From positions 744,001 through 808,000 of the forward strand of contig CAWBKU010000004.1 of assembly GCA_963789535.1 (NCBI GenBank): a stretch of DNA of 64,000 nucleotides. The letters run 5' to 3'. The notes beneath the pieces were generated by a model. The model worked only from the letters and a program-made list of their open reading frames with translations, did no database searches and had not been told where the DNA came from. A program made the position numbers and the translations under genes. Shown here in pieces: positions 43,385 through 52,651 of the stretch (the first letter of the stretch is position 1; each line of letters starts with the position of its first letter). Origin of the DNA: CAVXHQ01 sp963789535. Its GTDB lineage: Bacteria; Pseudomonadota; Alphaproteobacteria; Rhodobacterales; Rhodobacteraceae.

Positions 43385-44001
43385 GTCAGGCGTGCCTCCA
43401 GTGCTTCGACAGCCGCTTTGGTGAGCACGAGGGTGTCACTGCGCAGTATGTCGTAGACGTTGGCGCCCATCGAGGGCAGCACGTCCAGGGTGTCGATGTT
43501 GGCGGCGGCGCGCATGAAGTTCGCGTTCACGTCGGCGCCGTCGATGATGAGGGCGCGTTTCCAGCCCATCGCACCGATGCGCTTTGCCAGCGCCCCGGTC
43601 TTGGCATCCGCCAGCTCGATGTTCTCGATCACGACCAGTTCGCCCGCCGCCTGCTTGGCGCTGAGCGCGTGGCACAGGCCCAGTTTGCGGAACTTCTTCG
43701 TCAGCTCGTGCTCGTGGCTGCGGGGTGTCGGGCCCTTGTAGATGCCGCCGTGGCGAAAGATCGGCGCGCCCTTGGAGCCGTGGCGGGCGCCGCCGGTGCC
43801 CTTCTGGCGATAGATCTTCTTGGTCGAGTAGCTGACGTGGGACCGGCCCAGCGTCGAGTGGGTGCCCTGCTGCTTCTTGGCCCGCTGCCAGCGGACCATG
43901 CGGTGCAGGATGTCGGCGCGCGGCTCGAGGCCGTAGATCGCGTCGGAGAGGTCGACGGAGCCTGCGGCCGTGCCGTCGAGGTTGAGGACATCAGCCTTCA
44001 T
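43381..44001 (-). CDS. rplD: Ribosomal protein L4
   Basis: A 206-residue L4 starting MKADVLNLDGTAAGSVDLSD, with the long basic loop KKIYRQKGTGGARHGSKGAP and the C-terminal ARLT. In E. coli L4 autoregulates the S10 operon; no leader structure was confirmed here. ATG 44001 overlaps the rplC stop by 11 bases. Confidence 0.97.
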   Translation of the reverse strand: MKADVLNLDGTAAGSVDLSDAIYGLEPRADILHRMVRWQRAKKQQGTHSTLGRSHVSYSTKKIYRQKGTGGARHGSKGAPIFRHGGIYKGPTPRSHEHELTKKFRKLGLCHALSAKQAAGELVVIENIELADAKTGALAKRIGAMGWKRALIIDGADVNANFMRAAANIDTLDVLPSMGANVYDILRSDTLVLTKAAVEALEARLT

Positions 44002-44893
44002 TTTTGTCGCCTCCTTCTTGCGGCGTCGCGACCGGGTCGAGCGGTTCGCTCTGATCGCCGGCCTCGGCCTTGTCGGCCTCGATGGACTTTTCGGCGTCGG
44101 CCAGTTCCTGCGCCTCACGCGCGGCCTGCTCCTCGGCGGCCAGCTTTGCGGCGGCCTCCTCGGCGGCATGGGCCTCGGCGGCGGCCTGATCGGCCAATTT
44201 CTGCGCCTCGGCGGCTGCGGAACGGAGCGCTGCGGGATAGATCACATTCTCGGGCAGCGGCTTTTTCACCGCGTCCTTGATCGTGACCCAGCCGCCCTTG
44301 GAGCCGGGAACGGCGCCCTTGACCATCACCAGACCGCGCGCGGTATCGGTGCGGATGACCTGGAGGTTCTGCGTCGTCGTCCGGGCCGAACCCATGTGAC
44401 CGGCCATCTTCTTGCCCTTGAAGATCTTGCCCGGGTCCTGGCACTGCCCGACCGAGCCGTGCGAGCGGTGCGAGACCGAGACGCCGTGGCTGGCGCGAAG
44501 ACCGCCGAAGTTGTGACGCTTCATCGCGCCCTGAAAGCCCTTGCCGATGGACGTGCCGGACACGTCGACGAACTGGCCCTCGAAGTAATGGGCGGCGATG
44601 ATCTCCTCACCCACGTCGAGCATGTTCTCGGGGGCGACGCGGAATTCCGCGACCTTGCGCTTGGGCTCGACCTTCGACTTGGCGAAATGGCCGCGCATCG
44701 GCGCGCTCACCCGCTTGACCTTGGCCACCCCGGCGCCGAGCTGCACGGCGGTATAGCCGTCCGTCTCGACGGTGCGCTGTGCCACGACCTGAAGGTTGTC
44801 GAGGTGCAGGACCGTGACCGGCACCTGCCGACCGTCGTCCATGAACAGCCGGGTCATCCCCAGCTTCTTTGCGATGGTACCTGATCTGAGCAT
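43991..44893 (-). CDS. rplC: Ribosomal protein L3 with extended acidic-alanine tail
   Basis: A 300-residue L3. The core (about 1-220) shows RSGTIAKKLGMTRLFMDDGR and the loop GSVGQCQDPGKIFKGKKMAG with the glutamine that is methylated in many bacteria. Residues about 230-300 form an extra alanine/glutamate-rich tail ending KNEG, absent from the roughly 210-residue E. coli protein. Two adjacent ATGs (44896, 44893) follow GAGGAGG; I used the second. Confidence 0.95.
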   Translation of the reverse strand: MLRSGTIAKKLGMTRLFMDDGRQVPVTVLHLDNLQVVAQRTVETDGYTAVQLGAGVAKVKRVSAPMRGHFAKSKVEPKRKVAEFRVAPENMLDVGEEIIAAHYFEGQFVDVSGTSIGKGFQGAMKRHNFGGLRASHGVSVSHRSHGSVGQCQDPGKIFKGKKMAGHMGSARTTTQNLQVIRTDTARGLVMVKGAVPGSKGGWVTIKDAVKKPLPENVIYPAALRSAAAEAQKLADQAAAEAHAAEEAAAKLAAEEQAAREAQELADAEKSIEADKAEAGDQSEPLDPVATPQEGGDKNEG

Positions 44894-44903
44894 CATTCCC
44901 TCC

Positions 44904-45215
44904 TCAGACCTTGATCTCGACGTCGACACCGGCCGCGAGGTCGAGCTTCATCAGCGCGTCCACGGTCTGCGGGGTCGGGTTCACGATATCGAGCAGGCGC
45001 TTGTGCGTGCGGATCTCGAACTGGTCGCGGCTCTTCTTGTCGATGTGCGGGCCGCGCAGGACGGTGAACTTCTCGATCTTGTTCGGGAGCGGAATCGGAC
45101 CGCGCACGCTAGCACCGGTGCGCTTGGCGGTCGAGACGATCTCTGCGGTGGAGGCGTCGAGGACGCGGTAGTCGAACGCCTTGAGGCGAATACGGATGTT
45201 CTGGCTGGCTGCCAT
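44904..45215 (-). CDS. rpsJ: Ribosomal protein S10
   Basis: A 103-residue S10 (NusE) with NIRIRLKAFDYRVLDASTAE and GPIPLPNKIEKFTVLRGPHI. It is the first gene of the S10 cluster. I used ATG 45215, slightly inside the longest frame. A good promoter-like pair lies 120-150 bases upstream. Confidence 0.97.
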   Translation of the reverse strand: MAASQNIRIRLKAFDYRVLDASTAEIVSTAKRTGASVRGPIPLPNKIEKFTVLRGPHIDKKSRDQFEIRTHKRLLDIVNPTPQTVDALMKLDLAAGVDVEIKV

Positions 45216-45338
45216 GTGCATCACCCTATCATGAGGGCCTAGAACGGAGAGGAGGACAGCGGCTCATCCGGCACCCTCATCGCGTCTGTGGTGAACCAAA
45301 AGAGGGCGCGGAAGGTGCGCCCGTCTGAGGTTAGGGGT

Positions 45339-45367
45339 GCTATAGGGGGAGTTGGGGGGAGGGGCAA
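45339..45367 (-). promoter_or_regulatory. Probable promoter of the S10 cluster
   Basis: Leftward, TTGCCC (45367-45362) and TATAGC (45344-45339) are separated by exactly 17 bases. It sits between the HEPN-like gene and rpsJ, giving a leader of about 115 bases. Confidence 0.55.
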
Positions 45368-45377
45368 GGGGTCACTG

Positions 45378-45977
45378 TCAGGTTTTCCAAACATAGCTTG
45401 CGGCAAGCCCAGTCAAGACAATGGACCAGATAGCACCATTAATTTGATCGAGTTCCCGGAAAGCTATTTCTCTCTCGTAGTCTGAACCTGTATACTTCAG
45501 GACTTGGCCGCGAGCGATGTAAGTCCCGTGCCCAATAGAGTTTCGGAGTCTTCGAACCTCATCATTTCGAAGAAGCCGGAGAACCGCCTGTAAATGTTCA
45601 CTATGATTGCGCTTCGAAATTCTTCCAAGAGTATTTAGAAACGCTTCTGATCTTCCCAGAACCACAGAGACAAAGGTACGGAACACCAGTGAATTGGACG
45701 TCAGGGCATCGGCCTGAGCGAAGAACCAGGCTACAGAGTCGACTTCTTGGGGCGGAGGCCTCAACTGTTGCATGATGTCTGGCTTGCGGGCGAGTTCATC
45801 AAGTAGATATGAGAGACTCCATGAAATGCTTGCTTGGCCCAACTGCTCATTGAGAATTCCAAGCTCTTTTCCGTCGCTATTTAATATATCGGAAAATGAT
45901 GTGTCCGAAGAAAACCTCGACCATTCATCCAGAGCGCGCCTAATCTTCGGATGTATCGTGACGGGTTGTAGCCTCAT
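45378..45977 (-). CDS. HEPN-like protein inserted between tuf and rpsJ
   Basis: A 199-residue, all-helical-looking protein. The segment EVRRLRNSIGHGTYIARGQV contains R145-NSIG-H150, matching the R-x4-H motif of HEPN nucleases, in a context typical of these domains. I recognise no closer family. Its sequence is much richer in A and T than the ribosomal genes on both sides, and it lies where tuf and rpsJ are normally adjacent. A toxin or antiviral RNase role is possible but unproven; no adjacent MNT-type antitoxin is present. The start at ATG 45977 follows AGGAAG. Confidence 0.6.
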   Translation of the reverse strand: MRLQPVTIHPKIRRALDEWSRFSSDTSFSDILNSDGKELGILNEQLGQASISWSLSYLLDELARKPDIMQQLRPPPQEVDSVAWFFAQADALTSNSLVFRTFVSVVLGRSEAFLNTLGRISKRNHSEHLQAVLRLLRNDEVRRLRNSIGHGTYIARGQVLKYTGSDYEREIAFRELDQINGAIWSIVLTGLAASYVWKT

Positions 45978-46056
45978 GCGGCGTTCTTCCTGCAAACTTC
46001 TTTCTGAATGGGTTATCCAAGGTTACATTGAAATTCGAATAGCCGACAATATTAAA

Positions 46057-46080
46057 GGCCGCCCCTCGCGGGACGGCCCC
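46057..46080 (-). terminator. Terminator downstream of tuf (first copy)
   Basis: Leftward, GGGGCCGTCCC-GCGA-GGGGCGGCC is followed by TTTAAT. The stem and the preceding 30 bases are shared with the second tuf at 62180-62235. Confidence 0.88.
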
Positions 46081-46092
46081 TTCGTTCCGTAG

Positions 46093-46111
46093 GATGGGGT
46101 TTCACCCCATC
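46093..46111. repeat. Dispersed GATGGGG palindrome copy
   Basis: GATGGGGTTTCACCCCATC, perfect 7-base arms, in the 3' flank of tuf. The same flank occurs after the other tuf. Confidence 0.75.
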
Positions 46112-46137
46112 GCGCAGAAATGCCGTGCCAAGTCGCC

Positions 46138-47313
<1,176 letters not shown>

Positions 47314-47394
47314 GGGGGTGCTCCTTCAAAGTGTATGATCGATGGAATGAAATCCCATCCTACGGTGATGGGTGGGCGGTCCCGCCCACACCGG

Positions 47395-49518
47395 TCATGC
47401 GTATTTCTTCTGGATCTCGTCCGAGATGCTCTGCGGCACCGGCTCGTAGTGGTCGAACTGCATCGAGAAGTTGGCGCGACCCGACGACATCGAGCGCAAC
47501 GTATTGATGTAGCCGAACATATTGGCGAGCGGGACCATGCAGTCGATGGCGATCGCGTTGCCACGGGTGTCCTGACCCTGCACCTGACCGCGCCGCGAGG
47601 TGAGGTCGCCGATGATGCCGCCGGTGTATTCCTCGGGCGTGATGACCTCGACCTTCATGATCGGCTCGAGGAGTTTGGCGCCTGCCTTACGCATCGCTTC
47701 GCGCATCCACTGACGGGCCGCGATCTCGAACGCGAGGACGGAAGAGTCGACGTCGTGATACTTGCCGTCGAGCAGCGCCACCTTGAAATCGATGACCGGG
47801 AAACCCGCCAAGGGCCCCGAGTCCATCACCGAGCGGACGCCCTTTTCGACGCCGGGGATGTATTCCTTGGGCACGTTGCCGCCCACGACCCGGCTTTCGA
47901 ACGAGAAACCCTCGCCCGGTTCGGTCGGCATGATGAGCATCTTGACCTCGGCGAACTGACCGGACCCACCCGACTGCTTCTTGTGGGTATAGGTGTGCTC
48001 GGCTTCCTGGCTGATCGTCTCGCGGTAGGCGACCTGCGGTGCGCCGATGTTGGCCTCGACCTTGAACTCGCGCTTCATGCGGTCGACGAGGATGTCGAGG
48101 TGAAGCTCGCCCATGCCCTTCATGATCGTCTGACCGCTCTCGAAATCGGTCTCGACGCGGAATGACGGGTCTTCGGCGGCCAGGCGTTGCAGGGCGAGGC
48201 CCATCTTTTCCTGGTCGGCCTTGGTCTTGGGTTCGATGGCGATCTCGATCACCGGCTCGGGGAAGGTCATCGTCTCGAGGACGACGGGATCCTTTTCCGA
48301 GCAGAGCGTGTCGCCCGTGGTCGTGTTCTTGAGGCCGCCGAGCGCGATGATGTCACCGGCGAAGGCCTCGTCGATTTCCTCGCGCTGGATGGCATGCATC
48401 ATCATCATCCGGCCGACACGCTCCTTGCCCCCCTTGGTGGAGTTGAGCATCGCGTCGCCCTTCTTGAGCTGACCCGAGTAGATGCGGGTGAAGGTGAGCG
48501 AGCCGACGAAGGGATCGTTCATGATCTTGAACGCAAGACCCGAGAACGCCATGTTGTCGTCCGCGCGGCGCGGCACGTTGCGGGTCTCGGTCTCGTCGTC
48601 GGGGCGGAATCCCATGTAGTCGACCACGTCGAGCGGGCTTGGAAGATAGTCGATGACGGCGTTCAGCAGGGGCTGCACGCCCTTGTTCTTGAACGCGGAA
48701 CCGGCCAGAACGGGCACAAACTTCAGCGCCAGCGTGCCCTTGCGGATCAGTTTGTGGAGCAGTTCGACGTCCGGCTCCTCGCCTTCGAGGTAGGCCATCA
48801 TCGCGTCGTCGTCCATGTCCACGGCCAGCTCGATGAGCTTGCCACGCCATTCCTTGGCTTGCGCCAGAAGGCTCTCGCGGATCGGCTGACGCTTCCACGA
48901 GGCGCCCAGATCCTCGCCGAGGTAGACCCATTCCTCCATGGTCACGAGGTCGATGATGCCCTCGAGTTCGGTCTCGGCGCCGATCGGCAGTTGCACGGGC
49001 GCCGGCACCGCCCCGGTGCGGTCGGCGATCATCTTGACGCAGTTGAAGAAATCGGCGCCGATCTTGTCCATCTTGTTGACGAACACGATGCGCGGCACCT
49101 TGTAGCGGTCGGCCTGGCGCCAGACGGTCTCGGTCTGCGGCTCGACACCGGCGTTGGCGTCGAGCAGGCAGATCGCCCCGTCGAGCACGGCGAGCGACCG
49201 CTCGACCTCGATGGTGAAGTCGACGTGACCGGGGGTGTCGATGATGTTCATCCGGAATTTCGTGTCCGAGGTGCCGTCCTCGGTCGGGTCTTCCTGACGC
49301 TGCCAGAACGTGGTGGTCGCGGCGGAGGTGATGGTGATGCCACGCTCCTGCTCCTGCTCCATCCAGTCCATGGTCGCGGCACCGTCGTGCACTTCGCCGA
49401 TGTTGTGCGACTTGCCGGTGTAATAGAGGATCCGCTCGGTGCAGGTGGTCTTGCCGGCGTCGATATGCGCCATGATGCCAAAGTTGCGGTAGCGGTTGAG
49501 GGGATAGTCGCGTGCCAT
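47395..49518 (-). CDS. fusA: Elongation factor G
   Basis: A 707-residue translocation GTPase. It has G1 AHIDAGKTTCTERILYYTGK, switch I GAATMDWMEQEQERGITITS, G3 DTPGHVDFTIEVERSL, G4 FVNKMDKIGADF, and the C-terminal QFDHYEPVPQSISDEIQKKY. Full length, with no fusidic-acid-type anomalies that I would call by eye. It lies 77 bases downstream of rpsG and 81 upstream of tuf; the latter gap carries a degenerate GATGGGG palindrome. Confidence 0.98.
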   Translation of the reverse strand: MARDYPLNRYRNFGIMAHIDAGKTTCTERILYYTGKSHNIGEVHDGAATMDWMEQEQERGITITSAATTTFWQRQEDPTEDGTSDTKFRMNIIDTPGHVDFTIEVERSLAVLDGAICLLDANAGVEPQTETVWRQADRYKVPRIVFVNKMDKIGADFFNCVKMIADRTGAVPAPVQLPIGAETELEGIIDLVTMEEWVYLGEDLGASWKRQPIRESLLAQAKEWRGKLIELAVDMDDDAMMAYLEGEEPDVELLHKLIRKGTLALKFVPVLAGSAFKNKGVQPLLNAVIDYLPSPLDVVDYMGFRPDDETETRNVPRRADDNMAFSGLAFKIMNDPFVGSLTFTRIYSGQLKKGDAMLNSTKGGKERVGRMMMMHAIQREEIDEAFAGDIIALGGLKNTTTGDTLCSEKDPVVLETMTFPEPVIEIAIEPKTKADQEKMGLALQRLAAEDPSFRVETDFESGQTIMKGMGELHLDILVDRMKREFKVEANIGAPQVAYRETISQEAEHTYTHKKQSGGSGQFAEVKMLIMPTEPGEGFSFESRVVGGNVPKEYIPGVEKGVRSVMDSGPLAGFPVIDFKVALLDGKYHDVDSSVLAFEIAARQWMREAMRKAGAKLLEPIMKVEVITPEEYTGGIIGDLTSRRGQVQGQDTRGNAIAIDCMVPLANMFGYINTLRSMSSGRANFSMQFDHYEPVPQSISDEIQKKYA

Positions 49519-49595
49519 GCGGGCGGCTCCTGAAAATCTGAGTGGAACGAGCGGCGGGGCGGCGTCGCCCCGGCTCAGTTTACCAGCGCCGTTTC

Positions 49596-50066
49596 TTACC
49601 AGCGGTAGTGGCTGAACGCCTTGTTGGCATCGGCCATCTTGTGGGTGTCTTCGCGCTTCTTCACGGCGGTGCCGCGGCCTTGCACGGCGTCGATCAGCTC
49701 GCCTGCCAGACGCTCTTCCATGGTGTGCTCGTTGCGCTTTTGCGCGGCGGCGATGAGCCAGCGGATGGCGAGGGCCTCGCGACGCTCGGGGCGGACCTCG
49801 ACGGGCACCTGATAGGTCGCACCGCCGACGCGGCGCGAGCGGACCTCAAGGTTCGGCTTGATGTTGTCGAGGCTCTCGTGGAACACCTCGACGGGCGACT
49901 TCTTGAGCTTGGCCTCGACCCGCTCGAACGCGTTGTAGACGATGCGCTCGGCGACCGACTTCTTGCCGTCGATCATCAGGTTGTTCATGAACTTGGTCAG
50001 CACCTTGTCGCCGTATTTGGCGTCGGGCAGGATTTCGCGTTTTTCGGCGGCGTGGCGGCGGGACAT
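49596..50066 (-). CDS. rpsG: Ribosomal protein S7
   Basis: A 156-residue S7 starting MSRRHAAEKREILPDAKYGD with MNNLMIDGKKSVAERIVYNA and the C-terminal KMADANKAFSHYRW. It is separated from rpsL by 73 bases that hold a GATGGGG palindrome. S7 is the translational repressor of the str operon in E. coli. Confidence 0.97.
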   Translation of the reverse strand: MSRRHAAEKREILPDAKYGDKVLTKFMNNLMIDGKKSVAERIVYNAFERVEAKLKKSPVEVFHESLDNIKPNLEVRSRRVGGATYQVPVEVRPERREALAIRWLIAAAQKRNEHTMEERLAGELIDAVQGRGTAVKKREDTHKMADANKAFSHYRW

Positions 50067-50095
50067 GGGTGTCTCCTAGGATCGGATATCGGGAC

Positions 50096-50114
50096 GATGG
50101 GGTGAAACCCCATC
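50096..50114. repeat. Dispersed GATGGGG palindrome copy between rpsL and rpsG
   Basis: GATGGGGTGAAACCCCATC, perfect 7-base arms plus one more pair. It lies in the rpsL-rpsG gap, where it may form an RNA hairpin. Confidence 0.75.
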
Positions 50115-50139
50115 CTGCGGGCGGCGGGAACGTCCCGTC

Positions 50140-50511
50140 TTATTTCGGACGCTTGGCGCCGTACTTGGACCGGCGCTGCTTGCGGTTCTTGACGCCCTGC
50201 GTATCGAGGACGCCGCGCAGCACGTGATAGCGCACGCCCGGAAGGTCCTTGACCCGGCCGCCGCGGATCAGGACCACCGAGTGCTCCTGGAGGTTGTGGC
50301 TCTCGCCGCCGATATAGCTGATGACCTCGAAACCGTTCGACAGCCGCACCTTGGCGACCTTGCGCATGGCCGAGTTCGGCTTTTTCGGGGTGGTGGTATA
50401 GACGCGCGTGCAGACGCCGCGCTTTTGCGGGCATCCCTCGAGGTGCTGCGACTTCGACTTCACGATCTTGGGCTGGCGCGGTTTGCGGATCAGCTGCTGG
50501 ATTGTCGGCAT
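50140..50511 (-). CDS. rpsL: Ribosomal protein S12
   Basis: A 123-residue S12 starting MPTIQQLIRKPRQPKIVKSK. The decoding-site loop TTTPKKPNSAMRKVAKVRLS has the wild-type PKKPNS sequence and the second loop GGRVKDLPGVRYH is also wild type, so no streptomycin-resistance change is visible. First gene of the str operon. Confidence 0.97.
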   Translation of the reverse strand: MPTIQQLIRKPRQPKIVKSKSQHLEGCPQKRGVCTRVYTTTPKKPNSAMRKVAKVRLSNGFEVISYIGGESHNLQEHSVVLIRGGRVKDLPGVRYHVLRGVLDTQGVKNRKQRRSKYGAKRPK

Positions 50512-51032
50512 TGGGCTTGGTCCCCGGTTCTGTTCTCTGGGCGGCCCGTCCGGTCCGCTGTTCTCGTGCGATGGCGTTCCGCGCGTCCGCGAAGGCCCGT
50601 TCCGGTCGAAGGCCGCAGCCCGAAAGCGGTGCGCCCAAAACAAAAAGCCCGCAACGCTCCCTCGACCTGCGGAACGATGCGGTGGATGCGCAGAGGATCG
50701 GGGCACCTTAAACGGCCCGGATCGTGACCAATCCAGCTATGAGGCCGGACGTGGGGCATGGTTGTCCCGGTCCGGATTGCGCGCCGTATAGGAGGTTGGC
50801 CGTGGGGTGTCAACACGGGCGGGGTGGGCGGTATGTCGCCGTGCGCGCCCGCCGCGAGGGCCGGTCGATGCCCTTCGCGCCCAGCAAAACATGCGCTCCC
50901 CGCGCGGCACTCAGGGCGGCGCTATGCGATAGCCGCGCAAGGCCAGCGATTGTCATTGGATAGCCGTGGCCGGGTCTGGTCTAGTGGGTTCATCAATTCC
51001 CCCCGTGCTGCCCCCCGAAAGGATCCCGCGCC
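50512..51032. other. Divergent intergenic region upstream of rpsL
   Basis: 521 bases without a gene. It carries the probable str promoter (50785-50813) and a leader of about 270 bases to rpsL. On the other side, a ribosome site GAAAGGATC precedes the lipoprotein gene at 51033. Confidence 0.5.
50785..50813 (-). promoter_or_regulatory. Probable sigma-70 promoter of the str operon
   Basis: Leftward, a consensus TTGACA (50813-50808) is followed after exactly 17 bases by TATACG (50790-50785). It is the best promoter-like pair seen in the window. Confidence 0.7.
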
Positions 51033-51641
51033 ATGAAACTTACCCTTGTTATTCTCGCTGTGCCGGTCGTGCTGCTGTCGGCTTGCTCGGCCACAGAGCC
51101 GACGCTGGACCGGGGCGATGTTGCCGGTTTCGACGACGAAGTCGCCCGCCTGAACGCCGAGGCGTTTCGGACGCCCGTGGATAGCCTGCCGTCCGGCACG
51201 GTAAACTATGATGGACAGATCGGCGCCAATATCCTTATCGACGGGCAAAGCGGTTTTGCGATCCTGGGAGACCTCGACCTCGACGTCGGATTCTCGGGCA
51301 GCCGCGACGTCGACGGGCGCGTCACCGACATCAACCTGCTGCGCGCGGGCACCCCGCAACAGACGCTGGGGGGGTCGCTCGACGTGACCGGTCAGCAGGC
51401 CAGCGGCAAGATCGACGCGGTGGCCGAGGGTGTGCTGACGCGGGTGCGCACCGGCGGCATCGACGAGCGCACCAACCTCGTGCTCGACCTCGACGGCACG
51501 GTGCGCACCGACCGCTTCGCCGCCGATACGATACTCGGCACGGTGAATGCCGACCGTAGCTTTGGCGACGGGTTCGACATCAACGGACCGACGTTCAACG
51601 TCGTGCTCGACGGCGACGGCGCATTCTACGCCGAAGATTGA
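51033..51641 (+). CDS. Lipoprotein with transferrin-binding-protein-like beta barrel
   Basis: A 202-residue protein. The signal peptide ends in the lipobox LLSAC with the lipidated cysteine at residue 18. The mature part is rich in glycine and aspartate with alternating beta-strand patterns (YDGQIGANILIDGQSGFAIL, then GSLDVTGQQASGKID), like the small C-lobe barrel of TbpB-type lipoproteins. No function can be assigned. Confidence 0.7.
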   Translation: MKLTLVILAVPVVLLSACSATEPTLDRGDVAGFDDEVARLNAEAFRTPVDSLPSGTVNYDGQIGANILIDGQSGFAILGDLDLDVGFSGSRDVDGRVTDINLLRAGTPQQTLGGSLDVTGQQASGKIDAVAEGVLTRVRTGGIDERTNLVLDLDGTVRTDRFAADTILGTVNADRSFGDGFDINGPTFNVVLDGDGAFYAED

Positions 51642-51654
51642 TCGAACCGCGGGG

Positions 51655-51674
51655 GATGGGCAGCATTGCCCATC
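51655..51674. repeat. Variant dispersed palindrome
   Basis: GATGGGC-AGCATT-GCCCATC followed by CTACC, a variant of the GATGGGG family, between the convergent lipoprotein and DMT transporter genes. Confidence 0.65.
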
Positions 51675-52586
51675 CTACCCGCGCGGCGGCTGCGGCACGG
51701 GCACGCCGCGGCGGCCGGCGCGGCGCAGTTCCCATTCGCGCCAGAGGGTGAAGAGGCCCGTCCCCACCACGATCCCCGCACCGAGCAGGCGCAGCGCGTC
51801 AGGAAAGGTGCCGAAGAAGACCGCGCCGAGGACCATCGCCACGATCAGGCTGGTATAGCGGAACGGGGCGACGAACCCGATCTCGCCCACCCGCATCGCC
51901 GACACCGAAAAGATGTAGCCGCCGATCACCATCATCGTCGCCAGCGCCAGCAGACCCGCCTCTGCGGTGCCGACGGCTCGCCACGGCTCGAACGCCACGC
52001 CGACGCCCGCCGCCGCCGTCACCACGAACGCCGCGGCAAGCGAGATGAGGAGCGACGGCACCGCCGACGATATCCGCCGGGCGCAGAGGTCGCGGACCGT
52101 GACGCACAGGACCGTCAGCAGGCCGTAGATCGAGTAGACGTTGAAATCCGCGCCCCCCGGCTTCACGATCAGCAGCACCCCGCCGAAGCCCACCAGAATG
52201 GCGAGCATCCGGCGCCAGCCGACCGCCTCGCCGAAGAACAGCGCCCCCGCGAGCGTCACGGTCAGCGGCAGCGATTGCAGGATCGCCGAGAGGTTGGCGA
52301 TATCCATGTGGAAGAGGGCGGTGATGAAGAGCCAGGCGCCCGCCGCCTCGGCCGCGGCCCGCAGCATCATCAGGCGCCAGTCGCGCGCCGACTGCCGCAG
52401 CCGGAACTGGCCCATCGCGACGGTAAGGGCCGCGAGGATCAGCGTCGTGGCGATGCCGCGAAGGAACATCGTCTGCCACACCCCGACATCGTCCGCGAGG
52501 CCCTTCATCGCCGCATCGTTGGCGGTGAAGGCCGCCATCGCCATACTCATGTAGAGTGCGCCGCGCATGTTGTCGGAAAGTTGCAT
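51675..52586 (-). CDS. DMT-superfamily (EamA) transporter
   Basis: A 303-residue protein with ten predicted membrane helices in two EamA repeats (first about 8-135, second about 145-290). It shows NDAAMKGLADD near the start and GALFFGEAVGWRRMLAILVG at the end of repeat 1. Start ATG 52586 (MQLSDNMRG). Substrate unknown; the family exports amino acids, amines and metabolites. A short basic tail ends the protein. Confidence 0.85.
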   Translation of the reverse strand: MQLSDNMRGALYMSMAMAAFTANDAAMKGLADDVGVWQTMFLRGIATTLILAALTVAMGQFRLRQSARDWRLMMLRAAAEAAGAWLFITALFHMDIANLSAILQSLPLTVTLAGALFFGEAVGWRRMLAILVGFGGVLLIVKPGGADFNVYSIYGLLTVLCVTVRDLCARRISSAVPSLLISLAAAFVVTAAAGVGVAFEPWRAVGTAEAGLLALATMMVIGGYIFSVSAMRVGEIGFVAPFRYTSLIVAMVLGAVFFGTFPDALRLLGAGIVVGTGLFTLWREWELRRAGRRGVPVPQPPRG

Positions 52587-52651
52587 CGCCGCAGCGCTAG
52601 CAGGCGGGGCGGCTTTACGCCATAGACACGGGTTGCCTATATCTCGGCCCC

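Noticed and set aside
45216..45377. tRNA or structured leader upstream of rpsJ
   Set aside because: I found no cloverleaf or conserved tRNA loop sequence; only a promoter-like pair could be supported.
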